A DNA stretch of 64,000 nucleotides, from contig NZ_JTDN01000004.1 of the NCBI RefSeq assembly GCF_000802385.1, forward strand, positions 25,369 to 89,368. The letters are read 5' to 3'. Origin of the DNA: Croceibacterium mercuriale (GTDB taxonomy: Bacteria > Pseudomonadota > Alphaproteobacteria > Sphingomonadales > Sphingomonadaceae). The notes beneath the pieces were generated by a model, which was not told the DNA's origin, did not search any database, and saw only the letters and a list, made by a program, of their open reading frames with translations. Every line of letters begins with the position of its first letter. The first letter of the stretch is position 1. This document shows positions 27,285 through 38,500 of the stretch, piece after piece. The translations under genes and the position numbers were made by a program.

Positions 27285-30103
27285 TGGCCAAGAAACCCCT
27301 CTCCATCGACAGCCTGAACCATGCCGAGGCCACGCGGCGCAATGCGCCCACGGCGGAGCTGGAGCCCTTCGTGGGGCCGGACATGAAGCGGCCGATCGAG
27401 GTCGCGTATGAACGGCGCAACCGCGACCTGGACCCGCAGCTGGTGTGGCGGGGGAAGGATGTGGCGGACTGGTCGGACCTGGTGGTGGAGGCGCCGCCGC
27501 TGTATATCCAGGAGAAGATCCATCCCAAGGCGCTGATCGAGGATCTGAAGCGTGTTTCCCCGGGGAAACATAGCGGGAACGACGCCCCCGACCTGTTCGC
27601 CGATTTCAACGGGGTGGAGCCCGACGCCCGGACCGAGTTCTACGCGCATGACCAGCACTGGTCCAACCGCATGATCCTGGGCGACGGGCTGAAGGTGATG
27701 GCATCGCTGGCGGAGCGGGAGGGGCTGAAGGGTCAGGTGCAGTGCATCTATATCGACCCGCCTTACGGCATCAAGTTCAACAGCAATTTCCAGTGGAGCA
27801 CCACCAGCCGCGACGTGAAGGACGGCAAGGCCGACCACCTGACGCGTGAGCCCGAACAGGTGAAGGCCTTCCGCGACACCTGGCGCGACGGCATCCATTC
27901 CTACCTCACCTATCTGCGCGACCGCCTGACCGTCGCCCGTGACCTGCTGACGGAAAGCGGCAGCGTGTTCGTGCAGATCGGCGACGAGAACGTGCACCGG
28001 GTGCGGGCGCTGATGGATGAGGTGTTTGGGGCCGAACACTTTCTTGGTCAGGTAGCCTTTAGTAAAACCTCAGGGTTAGCTACATCCGATCGCCTTCCAT
28101 CAAATTTTGACTATCTCCTTTGGTTTAGTAAGACCGACAAGCCGAAGTACCGGTCTATTTATCAGCAACTCGACAATGCTAACGATGGAATGTACCGAAA
28201 GTACCAGATGCCTGACGGACGGCGCTTCTCTCACATCAAGGGAGATGCACCTAGGTCTGATCTTATCACCAAAGGTGCAGAGTTCTTTCGTCCTGAAAAC
28301 CTTACAAAGCCAGGTCCGGGTCGAAAGTTTGAGTTCGGTTTCGAAGGTCGTTCTTTCGGCCCGGGGGGCAGATGGTTTGGTACCACGCCGGAGGGCATGG
28401 CCAAGCTATCAATGGCGGGTCGGCTCGATGTGATTGGCAATACGCTGGTGTTTGTCAAAAAAGCTAGCGACACATCCATACGACGGTACAACAACTTCTG
28501 GTCGGACACGTCCTTTGCAGGGTTCAACGAGGACAAAGTCTATGTTGTTCAGACAAACACGACCGTAATCGAGCGCTGCATCCTGATGACCACCGATCCC
28601 GGCGACCTCGTGCTCGATCCCACCTGCGGATCGGGCACCACGGCCACTGTGGCGGAGCAGTGGGGGCGGCGGTGGATCACGATGGACACCAGCCGCGTCG
28701 CCCTCGCGCTCGCCCGCGCGCGGATCATGGGCGCGCGCTACCCCTGGTACCTGCTGGCCGACAGCCGCGAAGGGCAGCTGAAGGAGGGAGAGGTGACCCG
28801 CTCGCCCCCGCGCGACACGCCGGTGCAGGGCCGGCTGCGGCAGGGCTTCGTCTACAAGCGGGTGCCGCACATCACGCTGAAGAGCATCGCCAACAATGCC
28901 GAGATCGACACGATCTGGGAAAGCTATCAGGAAAAGCTGGAGCCGCTGCGCGCGGCGCTGAACGCGGCGCTGGGCAGCGCGTGGCAGGAATGGGAAATCC
29001 CGCGTGAGGCCGGGGCCGACTGGCCGGAGGAGACGGTGCGGCTCCATGCCGAATGGTGGCAGCAGCGCATCGCCCGCCAGCGGGAGATCGACGCCAGCAT
29101 CGCGGCCAAGGCGGACACCGAATATCTCTACGACCAGCCCTATGTCGACAAGGATCGCGTGCGGGTGGCCGGGCCGTTCACGGTGGAAAGCCTCAGCCCG
29201 CATCGCGTGCCGGCGGTGGACACCGACGACAGCCTGTTCGACGAGATCGAGGCCGCCGAAGGGCGCCGGCAGAAGGAAGGCAGCGGCGAGCGGGCCGACT
29301 TCGCCGCCATGGTGCTGGAGAACCTGCAACGATCCGGCGTGCAGCAGCCGCACAAGGCGGACAAGCTGGTATTCGACGGCATCACCCTGTGGCCCGGCCG
29401 CTGGATCGTCGCGCAGGGCACGGTGCGCCAGCGCTCGCTGGAACTGGCCGAGGCGGAGGATGACAGCACATCTGCTTTGGGAGCAGAGGGTCCGTCGCGC
29501 CGTGCCGCGATCTTCGTCGGCCCCGAATATGGCACCGTCAGCCGCCCGGACCTGACGGCGGCGGCGCGGGAGGCGGCGGAGGCCGGCTTCGACATCCTGA
29601 TTGCCGCCGCCTTCAACTTCGATGCCCATGCCGGGGAGATGGACCGGATGGGCGCGCTGACCGTGCTGCAGGCGCGCATCAACCCCGACCTGCACATGCC
29701 GGACCTGGCCAATACCGGCGCCGGCAACCTGTTCACCGTGTTCGGGGAGCCGGACATCGTGGTGCATGACGAAGGCGACGGGCAGGTCAGTATCGAGGTG
29801 ATGGGCGTCGACATGTACAAGGCCGGCCAGATCGAGAGCGGCGATGCCGACGACATCGCGGTGTGGTTCATCGACACGGCCTATGACTACGAAAGCTTCT
29901 TCGTCCGCCACGCCTACTTCCCCGGCGCGAACGACCCCTACAAGGCGCTGAAGACCACCCTGCGCGCGGAGATCGACGAGGAGGCGTGGGCCTCCCTCAA
30001 CCGCACACGCTCGCGGCCGTTCGCCCGTCCTGCAACGGGACGGGTCGCCGTGAAGGTGGTGAACCACCTTGGCGACGAGGTGATGAAGGTGCTGGAGGTC
30101 TGA
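27284..30103 (+). CDS. Beta-class DNA adenine N6-methyltransferase (type III Mod-like)
   Basis: The product has 939 residues. The start ATG overlaps the previous stop (TAATG). The catalytic motif IV IYIDPPYG lies at about residues 156-162. The SAM-binding motif I VLDPTCGSGTTATV comes later, at about 443-456, so the order IV-TRD-I marks the beta class used by type III Mod and many N6A methylases. The target recognition region between them (about 28036-28560) has about 50% GC against about 67% for the flanks, which suggests it was exchanged. The C-terminal 480 residues are a long extension typical of this clade and may interact with the helicase subunits. It protects host DNA from the restriction subunits in the same operon. 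Confidence 0.9.
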   Translation: MAKKPLSIDSLNHAEATRRNAPTAELEPFVGPDMKRPIEVAYERRNRDLDPQLVWRGKDVADWSDLVVEAPPLYIQEKIHPKALIEDLKRVSPGKHSGNDAPDLFADFNGVEPDARTEFYAHDQHWSNRMILGDGLKVMASLAEREGLKGQVQCIYIDPPYGIKFNSNFQWSTTSRDVKDGKADHLTREPEQVKAFRDTWRDGIHSYLTYLRDRLTVARDLLTESGSVFVQIGDENVHRVRALMDEVFGAEHFLGQVAFSKTSGLATSDRLPSNFDYLLWFSKTDKPKYRSIYQQLDNANDGMYRKYQMPDGRRFSHIKGDAPRSDLITKGAEFFRPENLTKPGPGRKFEFGFEGRSFGPGGRWFGTTPEGMAKLSMAGRLDVIGNTLVFVKKASDTSIRRYNNFWSDTSFAGFNEDKVYVVQTNTTVIERCILMTTDPGDLVLDPTCGSGTTATVAEQWGRRWITMDTSRVALALARARIMGARYPWYLLADSREGQLKEGEVTRSPPRDTPVQGRLRQGFVYKRVPHITLKSIANNAEIDTIWESYQEKLEPLRAALNAALGSAWQEWEIPREAGADWPEETVRLHAEWWQQRIARQREIDASIAAKADTEYLYDQPYVDKDRVRVAGPFTVESLSPHRVPAVDTDDSLFDEIEAAEGRRQKEGSGERADFAAMVLENLQRSGVQQPHKADKLVFDGITLWPGRWIVAQGTVRQRSLELAEAEDDSTSALGAEGPSRRAAIFVGPEYGTVSRPDLTAAAREAAEAGFDILIAAAFNFDAHAGEMDRMGALTVLQARINPDLHMPDLANTGAGNLFTVFGEPDIVVHDEGDGQVSIEVMGVDMYKAGQIESGDADDIAVWFIDTAYDYESFFVRHAYFPGANDPYKALKTTLRAEIDEEAWASLNRTRSRPFARPATGRVAVKVVNHLGDEVMKVLEV

Positions 30104-30105
30104 TT

Positions 30106-30486
30106 GTGGGTAGAGGAGGATACAACGGGGGCTCGACGATGATCGGTCCGGGCTCCTCCTGGTTCTCGAAGCCAACCGCAAAAGGAAAGGGTAAGCCGAA
30201 TCTGGCGCAAGAAGGGTCAGAGAAAAAGAAGAAGCGGAAAGCGCGGCCTCTCTTGGCAGCTAGTTCGTCTATTATCACGAGTGCGGAGGAGGCAAGAAAG
30301 CGTGGGCTCACAAGGCAGGAATGGCTTGTTAAGGCTGGTAAGCGACTTGCCGACGTTGAAGCAGAAATCCGTCATACAGAGGCCAAGCTGATCAAGTTGC
30401 GGAAGCTTCTGGCGGAAATACAGGAAGAGGGCGCCCGTGCTGCGAGAAAGCAAAGTACAGCCACTCCTCACGTGAAGGCCGAGTAG
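30106..30486 (+). CDS. Small basic protein with coiled-coil C-terminus
   Basis: The product has 126 residues if started at GTG 30106, which has a GGAGG site 6 nt upstream inside the end of the methylase gene. ATG 30139 is a weaker alternative. The middle is very Lys-rich (EKKKKRKARP). The C-terminal half is a predicted coiled coil (ADVEAEIRHTEAKLIKLRKL). GC content is clearly lower than in the neighbours. It lies between methylase and helicase genes with gaps of only 2 and 1 bp. It could be a nucleic-acid-binding accessory or regulatory factor; no family recognised. Confidence 0.6.
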   Translation: MGRGGYNGGSTMIGPGSSWFSKPTAKGKGKPNLAQEGSEKKKKRKARPLLAASSSIITSAEEARKRGLTRQEWLVKAGKRLADVEAEIRHTEAKLIKLRKLLAEIQEEGARAARKQSTATPHVKAE

Positions 30487-30487
30487 A

Positions 30488-32560
30488 ATGACCCTCCTCC
30501 TCGCCTCCACCTTCAACGATGCGCTGACGCGGCTGAGCGGTGCCGAGCAGAAGCAGGCGAAGCTGACCGCCTTCGACCTGCAGCTGGACCCCGCCGGCAA
30601 CGGCCTGCAGATGCACCGCATCGACAGCGCGCCCGGCTTCTGGTCGGCGCGGGTCAGCCAGGATATCCGCATCATCCTGCACAAGGATGGCGGCACCACT
30701 ACGCTCGCTTGGGTCGACCACCATGACGACGCCTATGCCTGGGCGGAGCGGCGGCGGATCGTGCGGCATGAGCGGACCGGGGCGATGCAGATCGTCCAGC
30801 TGGTGGAGCGGGTGGAGGAAACGCCGGTTGTTGACGCGCAGCCGGCTCCGGCATTCCGGGCGCCGGCCGCATCCAAGCCGGTGCCGCAGCCCTTCTGGGC
30901 GCTGACGGACGACCAGCTGCTGGACGTCGGCGTGCCGCGCGACTGGTTGCAAGTCGTGCGCGAGATGGGGGAGGATGCGCTCGACGTGCTGTTCGAGCGG
31001 CTGCCGGCCGAGGCGGCGGAGGCGCTGTACGATTTCGCCACCGGCGGGCGGCTGGAGGATCATGTCGCGCAGGCCATCGCGCCCGGCGCCGATCCCTTCG
31101 CGCATCCCGATGCGCAGCGCCGGTTCCGCGTGCTGGACAATCTGGAAGAGCTGCAGGCCGCGCTGGACGCGCCGTTCGACACCTGGACCGTGTTCCTGCA
31201 CCCGGCGCAGCGCGAGCTGGTGGAGAGGGCGGTGACCGGGCCGACCCGCGTGACCGGTTCGGCCGGCACCGGCAAGACCATCGTGGGGCTGCACCGGGCC
31301 GTGCGCCTAGCGCGGGGCGACGCGATGGCGCGCGTGCTGCTGACCACCTTCAGCAAGCCGCTGGCCGATGCGCTGGAGCGCAAGCTGGCGATCCTGACCG
31401 AGGCCGAGTCCGCTCTGCGCGAGCGGATCATTGTACGCCCGCTGGATGGCGCGGCGGTGGAGCTCTACACCTCGCTGCACGGGCAGCCGAACCGGGCCAC
31501 GCCGTCGCAGATCCGCGCGATGATCGAGGAGGCGAAGAAGGCCGGGCTGGGCGGAACGCTGTCGGCCGCCTTCCTGTGCGAGGAGTGGGAGGAGCTGGTC
31601 GATGCCTGGGGCGTGGCCGATGCGGACGCCTATGCCACCATCCCGCGGATCGGCCGACGCACGCGGCTCGGGCCGTTGCAGCGGGAAGCGGCGTGGGGCG
31701 TGTTCGCCTTCGTGCTGCGGCGGCTGGCAGAGCGGCGGCTGGTCACCTGGTCGATGATCTATGCCGCACTGACCCGCTGGCTGGAGGGTGGCGGCGCGAT
31801 GCCCTTCGATCATGTGGTGGTGGACGAGGCGCAGGACCTGACCGTGGCGCAGGTCCGCTTCCTGGCGGCGGCCGGGCAGGGGCGCAGCGATGCGCTGTTC
31901 CTGGCCGGCGATATCGGCCAGCGGATCTTCCGCCTGCCGTTCAGCTGGGCGAAGCTGGGGCTGGACGTGCGCGGGCGCAGCCATTCGCTCAAGGTGAATT
32001 ATCGCACCAGCCACCAGATCAGGGTGGTGGCGGACCGGCTGCTGCCGCCGGCGATCACCGATATGGACGGGGTGGAGGAAGGGCGGCGTGGAACCGTCTC
32101 GGTCTTCGATGGCCCCGTGCCGGAAATCGTACTGGCGGCGGACGAGACGGAGGAGCGCGCGGCGATCGCCGGCTGGCTGCGACGGTGCGCCGCCGACGGG
32201 ATCGCGGCGGAGGAGACCGGCCTGCTGGTGCGCGGCGACGGGCAGCTGGCCCGGGCGCGCGCGGCGGCGAAGGCGGCCGGGCTGGACCCGCGCGACGATG
32301 CCGGCGTGGTGATCACCTCCATGCACGGGGCCAAGGGGCTGGAGTTCCGCGCCGTGGCGGTGATCGCCTGTGACGAGGACGTGCTGCCCGATCCTACGCG
32401 ACTGTCCGCCATCGGCGACATCGCCGAGATGGAAGCTGCGTATGAAACTGAGCGTCACCTGCTCTACGTCGCCTGCACCCGCGCGCGTGACCGGTTGCTG
32501 GTGAGCGGCGTGGTGCCCGGCAGCGAGTTCCTGGACGATTTGGGGGAGGCGCGGGGTTGA
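30488..32560 (+). CDS. RelE-like domain fused to UvrD-type SF1 helicase
   Basis: The product has 690 residues. Residues 1-95 resemble the RelE/ParE toxin fold (an N-terminal helix, then WSARVSQDIRIILHK and LAWVDHHDDAYAWAERR). The helicase has VTGSAGTGKTIVG (about 255-267), HVVVDEAQDLT (about 444), KVNYRTSHQI, TSMHGAKGLEFRAV (about 610) and LLYVACTRARDRLL (about 658). This is a UvrD/Rep-like 3'-5' helicase core with a compact second domain. The RelE-like fold is known in such fusions and may act as a nucleic-acid-binding or ribonuclease module. It lies in the methylase operon and overlaps the start of the next gene by 4 bp. Confidence 0.85.
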   Translation: MTLLLASTFNDALTRLSGAEQKQAKLTAFDLQLDPAGNGLQMHRIDSAPGFWSARVSQDIRIILHKDGGTTTLAWVDHHDDAYAWAERRRIVRHERTGAMQIVQLVERVEETPVVDAQPAPAFRAPAASKPVPQPFWALTDDQLLDVGVPRDWLQVVREMGEDALDVLFERLPAEAAEALYDFATGGRLEDHVAQAIAPGADPFAHPDAQRRFRVLDNLEELQAALDAPFDTWTVFLHPAQRELVERAVTGPTRVTGSAGTGKTIVGLHRAVRLARGDAMARVLLTTFSKPLADALERKLAILTEAESALRERIIVRPLDGAAVELYTSLHGQPNRATPSQIRAMIEEAKKAGLGGTLSAAFLCEEWEELVDAWGVADADAYATIPRIGRRTRLGPLQREAAWGVFAFVLRRLAERRLVTWSMIYAALTRWLEGGGAMPFDHVVVDEAQDLTVAQVRFLAAAGQGRSDALFLAGDIGQRIFRLPFSWAKLGLDVRGRSHSLKVNYRTSHQIRVVADRLLPPAITDMDGVEEGRRGTVSVFDGPVPEIVLAADETEERAAIAGWLRRCAADGIAAEETGLLVRGDGQLARARAAAKAAGLDPRDDAGVVITSMHGAKGLEFRAVAVIACDEDVLPDPTRLSAIGDIAEMEAAYETERHLLYVACTRARDRLLVSGVVPGSEFLDDLGEARG

Positions 32561-35500
32561 AGCGGCCGCTGATGCAGAAGACTGCCGACGAACTCGCGCA
32601 GATGCTGGAAGAGCATGCCGGCAACAGGGCGCAATGCGCGCTGATCCTGGCGGAACTGAAGACCCGCCGCTCGCCCAAGGCACGTGCACTGGCCGAGCAG
32701 GCAATACCGAGTCCGGCATCGATCGATTTGGCGGACAAGACCGAGGTGCTGTTCCCCGGCAAATATGCGCGTGTGCATGATGAGGCAGTACAGCTCGGCA
32801 TTGCCACGAAGCGTGGGTGGAAATGGCACGATGCGATGTTCCAGGTTGCCGGCAAGGCACGCCGAAGCAGGAACGTTCATGACGCAATCTGGCGCATCGT
32901 ATACGCGGCGGGAAGCGAGGGGATGACCGGCGAGGCGTTGGCGACAGCGCTGCGTCACGACCAGGCGGGAAATATCCGGAGCGAGTATTGCCGCGGTTTG
33001 CCGCCGATCGGCTGGGCAGAAGGCTGGATCGACACCGCCATCGACCAGCGTATCCTGAAGCAGATCCGGACCAGTGCAGTGCCTTCGGCATCATCGAGCG
33101 GTGAGGCGGTCCGGCGTGATCTGCCAACCCGCCAGATCGCAGAAGTTAGAACAGAGGAAGAAAACTTGCCGGATCAGCCGATCGACGAAGCTGCGCGCGA
33201 ACAGACCTATGACGATGTGGCGGCGTTGCGGGCCAAGCTGATCGATCTCACGCGACGCAATCCGCTGATCTCCTTCAAACATAGCGGCCGGTCCGCTACC
33301 ATGCTGCGCATCGTGGACGAGCGGCCGGACCTGCTGTTCGCCGCGATCGAAGGGAAGCAGGGGCTGGGCTTCGAGCCGCTGCCCGGTGAGGACACCGTGC
33401 CGGCGGACGAGCAGACCCCAGAATTCGGTTTCGCGCTGGAGAAGGCGCGGCTGATCGACGAGGTGTATCTGAATGCCGTCGAGCCGCTGGGGGACGAGGA
33501 AGGCGATGCCGAGGCGCAGGAGGCGGCCGAGCGGGCGTTGCGCGGCCGGATCCGCGCTCGGCTGAACCTGCCGGCACTGGATTACGGCAAGGGGCTGGAC
33601 GTGGCCGCGCTGGCACGGGCGCATGGGTTCGATACGTCCTACGACCTGAAGGACAGCGAAGCGCCGCTGGCCAGCCACCATCAGGACGATCGCGCCCGCG
33701 TGCTGCTGACGGCCAAGCAGCTGGACAAGCAGCTGAAGTCGATCTGGGAACGCTATCGCTCCCACGCGCGCGAAACCGGGCTGCACACGCTGTTCCTGGC
33801 TCTGGGCTTCGTGCAATGGCCCGACGAGCAGAGCAGCGACACCCAGCACCATGCTCCGGCGCTGCTGCTGGCGGTGGAGCTGGAGCGCAAGGTGGTGCGC
33901 AGCCGGTACGAATATGCGTTGCGCACACATGAAGAAGGGCTGCAGGTAAACATCGCGCTGGCGGAGAAGATGCGCCGGCACTGGGGCCTGGAGATGCCCT
34001 CCTTGCGCGAGGGCGAGACGCCGGAATCGTTCTTCGTGCGGCTGGCCGGGGTGATTGCCGAAGGGCAGCGGCTGAAGCTGCGCCGCTTCGCCACGCTGAG
34101 CGTGCTGCCGTTCCCGCAGATGGTGCTGTGGAAGGATCTGGATCCCGCCAGCTGGCAGGAGAATGCCTTTGCCGATCACTCGCTGCTGCCCGGCCTGCTG
34201 GGTGCGGCGCCGATGGACGGCTCGCCTTCCCCGTCCGAGCCGTATGACATCGATGCCGCGGAGTGGGCCGACAAGGCCCCGGCCCTCGTGCGCCCGGCGG
34301 ATGCGTCACAGCACAGCGCGCTGATCGAGGTCAGCGCAGGCGCCAACCTTGCGGTCGAAGGGCCGCCCGGCACCGGCAAGTCCGAGACGATCACGAACAT
34401 GATCGCCAGCGCGGTGAGCGAAGGCAGGACGGTGCTGTTCGTGGCGGAGAAGCAGGCGGCGCTGCGGGTCGTTGCCGACCGCCTGAAGGCGACGGGGCTC
34501 GGCCCGCTGGTGCTGGAACTGCATGGCGATACGGCGAAGCGCGACACGTTCTACGATGCGCTTCGCGAGCGGCTGGATGCGCGGGTGCGGGACAATGCCG
34601 TGCAGCTGGGCATCCGGCGGCGTGATCTGGCCGCCCGGCGGGACCAGCTGCGGCACTATCTCCACCTGCTCGACACCGCGGTCGGCGCGCTGGGACGTTC
34701 CGCTTATGACCTCCTGTGGCAAGAGATCGGGCTGGGCCAACGGCTGCGCAACCATGCCCGGCACAGTCTCGCCAGGCTGATACCGATCGACGCGCCGGAG
34801 ACTGTCGACCAGACCGTCCTCGCTACCACCCGGTCCAGGCTGGAGGTCTACGCCCAGGCGGTAGCAGCGCTCGACGATGGACGGAGCGAACGCACGGCGT
34901 GGATCGCGGCGCCGGCATTGCCGGTGTTCGACCAGCGCCCGCAGCTGGAAGCAGCGCGCGCGGTGGCGGCGGCGGCGCGGGAAGTGGCGACGGAGCAGGT
35001 GCCGCTGGCCGCCATGCAGGGGCTGGTGCTGCCCACGTGGCACGGCGATCCGGCAGCGGCGCTGGAACAGCTGGCACGGCTCGAGCGGTTCGACGAGACG
35101 GACGAAGCTGTAATTGCGGCCGTCCTGCGCGACCCGGATACCGCGCGGACCCTGCTGGCCCGGCAGGGGCGCTGGCGCCAGCTGGACCACCGGTTGCGGC
35201 AGGATGTCGCCGAACCGATCGGGACCGATCGCACCGGTCTGGTGGAACTGGCAGCGGCGCTGACCGAGTTCGGCGTCACCACCGGTGCCACGTCGCCGCC
35301 CGGGCTGGCCACCGCCGGCGACGTGTTCGGACAGCTCGCGAGCTGCCAGTCCGCTTGCCAGGCGGAGGCAACCACCCGGGAGAAGCGCGCGCAGCTGTCC
35401 ACCCGCATGCGCCTGTCGCCCGACCTGTCCGTCGCCACCTGCGCCGCCATATGCGACACACTGGTGGCGCTTGGCGAGGAGGACGAACGCGCGCCGTTGC

Positions 35501-38500
35501 TGCAGACCACTGCCCTGGCCGAACCGCTTGCGGGATTGATCGTCGAGGAGGAAAGCGCCCGCGCCGGAGCGATCCGGCAGGAACAGGCCGCCTTGCAGCA
35601 GCAGCTGCACGACGGCGCCGCGGAAGAGGAACCGACGGAGCTGGTCCGCCTGGCCGATATCCTGGAGGATAGCGGCGTCTTCGCGCGACTGTTCGGCGGC
35701 GAGTTCGGCCGTGCGCGCAAGCGGGCCGCCCGCCTGCTGCGCGACAGTGCCGATCGCGAGGCGGCCGCGCGCACGCTGCGCGAGGTGGCGCGCAACCGGC
35801 GGGCCGGCGACAGCTTCGCCGCCGATAGCCGGGCACAGGCGCTGTTCCCGGAGGTGCTGTGGAAGGGCGCGGCGTCCGACTTTGCCGGGCTGACGCGCAT
35901 GCGCGATGTGCTGGACCGCTCCCGGCAGGCACTTGCGGGTGCGGGCCAGCCCAGACTGTTCGATCGCTGGCTGGCCGGCACGCCCGAGCAGCGCGCGAGG
36001 GTCCGGCATCTGGCGGACGAGGCGGGCGCCTATTTCCGGACTTGTACCGAGGCCGGGCTGGGTGCCGTCCGCGCGGGCGATCTGGCCGCCCATCTGGGTC
36101 GGCAGCGTGAACGGCTGGACCGGCTCGCCCGGGCATTGCGCGCCATCGGTGCACTGGACGATGCCCTGCTGCTGCGAGACAACGAGACCCTGCCCGAGCG
36201 GCTGCAGGCGCTGCACGGTCTTGCGGCGGAGTTCGACGCCATCCGCAATCACCCGGCATTCGGGTGGACCGGTCCGGTCGACCAGCCGCTGGATGCGCTA
36301 TCGCGCGCGCTGGCGCAGGCGGACGCACTGTGCGCTGCGGCCGACCCGCTCGGCATTGTGCCGGCCCTGCGCGCGTCGGACGCCCCGGTGGCGCTGATGG
36401 AAGCCACCGTGCAAGCGGCTCCGCCCTACATGGCTGCGGTCCGCCGGTGGCGCGATACGGCCGCGACCTTTACGGACAGTGCCGGGGTCGCGCCGCGGGA
36501 GCTTGGCATCGACCGGGCGGCCGACGGTGTGACGCAATGGAACACGGTTGCTGCCTTTCTGGAAGCTATGGCCACGGATGAGGCGGGCGCGCGCGCCGCG
36601 GCCGACCTGTTCCGCTACCGCGCGGACCTGGATGCGACCGGCCTGCAGGATCTTGGCCGTGCCGCGCTGGCAGGGCAGGTCGAACCCACGGACCTGCCCG
36701 ATCTCTACGAACTGGCGCTGGTCGTGGCGCTGTTGCAGGGCTGGCTGAAGCAGGACGGCGCGGCCCTGGCGCGCGCCGGCGGGCTGAACCTGGCGGCGGC
36801 GCGCGAAAGTTCCGTGCAGATCGATGTCGAGCTGCACCGGCTGGAGGCCGACGCAATCCTGGCCCGCAGGCTTGCGGACGAGGCGCCGTGGGGCAAGGAT
36901 CATGGCGCAGCCAGCAGCTACACCGGCAAGGCGTTGCTGGATTACCAGCTCGGTCTGCGTCGGCCCAGCATGGCACTGCGTGATGTGGTGCACCGGGCGG
37001 GTGAGGCGCTGCAGGTGCTGAAGCCGGTATGGATGATGTCGCCATCCAGCGCGGCGCAGTTCATCCGGCCCGGCAGCCTGGCCTTCGACCTGCTGGTGAT
37101 CGACGAGGCATCGCAGATGCGGCCGGAATTCGCGGTCAGCGCCCTGCTGCGGGCGGGCCAGGCGGTGGTGGTGGGTGATGCCAACCAGCTGCCGCCCAGC
37201 GACCATTTCCAGGCGGCGGCCGCTGCCGAAGACGACGCGCCGGACAGCGGCGTGTCGCCCGACACCGAGTCCATCCTGGACCTCGCCAACCAGCGGTTCC
37301 GCCGCAAGCGGCGCCTGAAATGGCATTACCGGTCGCAGCACGAAAGCCTGATCCAGTTCTCCAATCGCGAATTCTACGATTCCGATTTGGTGGTGTTTCC
37401 CAGTCCGATGGGCATGGATGATGACCTGCTGGGCGTGCGCTGCACCTATGTGCCTGCCCTGCACGCGGATACGCTGTACGAGGCGTCGATCAACCAGCGC
37501 GAGGCGCAGGCAGTGATCGAGGAGGCGTTCCGCCTGATGCGCGCCTATCCGCAGCATTCCATCGGCATCGCGGCGATGAACGCCAAGCAGACGCAACTGA
37601 TCGAGGCCGAGTTCGAGCGGCTGATCCTGGAGCAGCCCGACATTCGCCGCTTCGTGGACCAGTATGAGGGCACGATCGACGAGTTCTTCATCAAGAACCT
37701 CGAGAACGTGCAGGGGGACGAGCGCGACACGATCCTCATCTCCACCGTCTATGGCCCCGACCGCAACGGGGTGGTGAAGCAGAACTTCGGTCTGATGAAC
37801 CGCGAAGTGGGCTGGCGCCGCCTGAACGTGCTGGTGACGCGGGCCAAGATGTCGACCCGCGTGTTCACATCCCTGCGGCCGAACGACGTGAAGGTGACGC
37901 CCACCTCCAGCCGCGGGGTGCGCGCGTTCAATGCCTATCTGACCTACATCCACAACGCCGCCGCCGCGGACGATGCGACAGGTGGCGAGGCGGAAAGTCC
38001 GTTCGAGAGCTTCGTAGCGGAGCAGCTGCGCGATGCGGGGTTCGAGGTAATTCCGCAGGTCGGGGTCGAGGGCTTCCGGATCGACCTGGGGATCAGGCAT
38101 GCCGATTACCCCATCGGCTTCCTGGCGGGTATCGAGTGCGACGGTGCCCCGTACCATTCGGGTCAGACCGTGCGCGACCGGGACCGGATCCGGCAGCTGC
38201 AATTGCAGAACCTGGGCTGGCGGATTTACCGCGTTTGGTCGGTCGACTGGTACGCCGATCCCGGGCGGGAAACCGCTCGAATGGTCAAGTGGCTGCACGA
38301 TCATCTGGCGCGGCTGACGCCCGAACGGGCGGGCGGCGATCCTGTGAGCGCATCACCGGTGGAGGCAGAGCGGTCCGTGGCTGATCTTGCGCCCGCTGCC
38401 GATGGCGCTGACCTGCCGGAGGGGCCGGTCGGCCAGCCGATGCGCCCGCTGGACGGAATAGAGTGGTTCGAGGAGGAGAAGGGCCGATTCTACACGATCT

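Noticed and set aside
36298..38304. 668-residue open frame on the minus strand
   Set aside because: Antisense shadow of the DUF4011 helicase gene.
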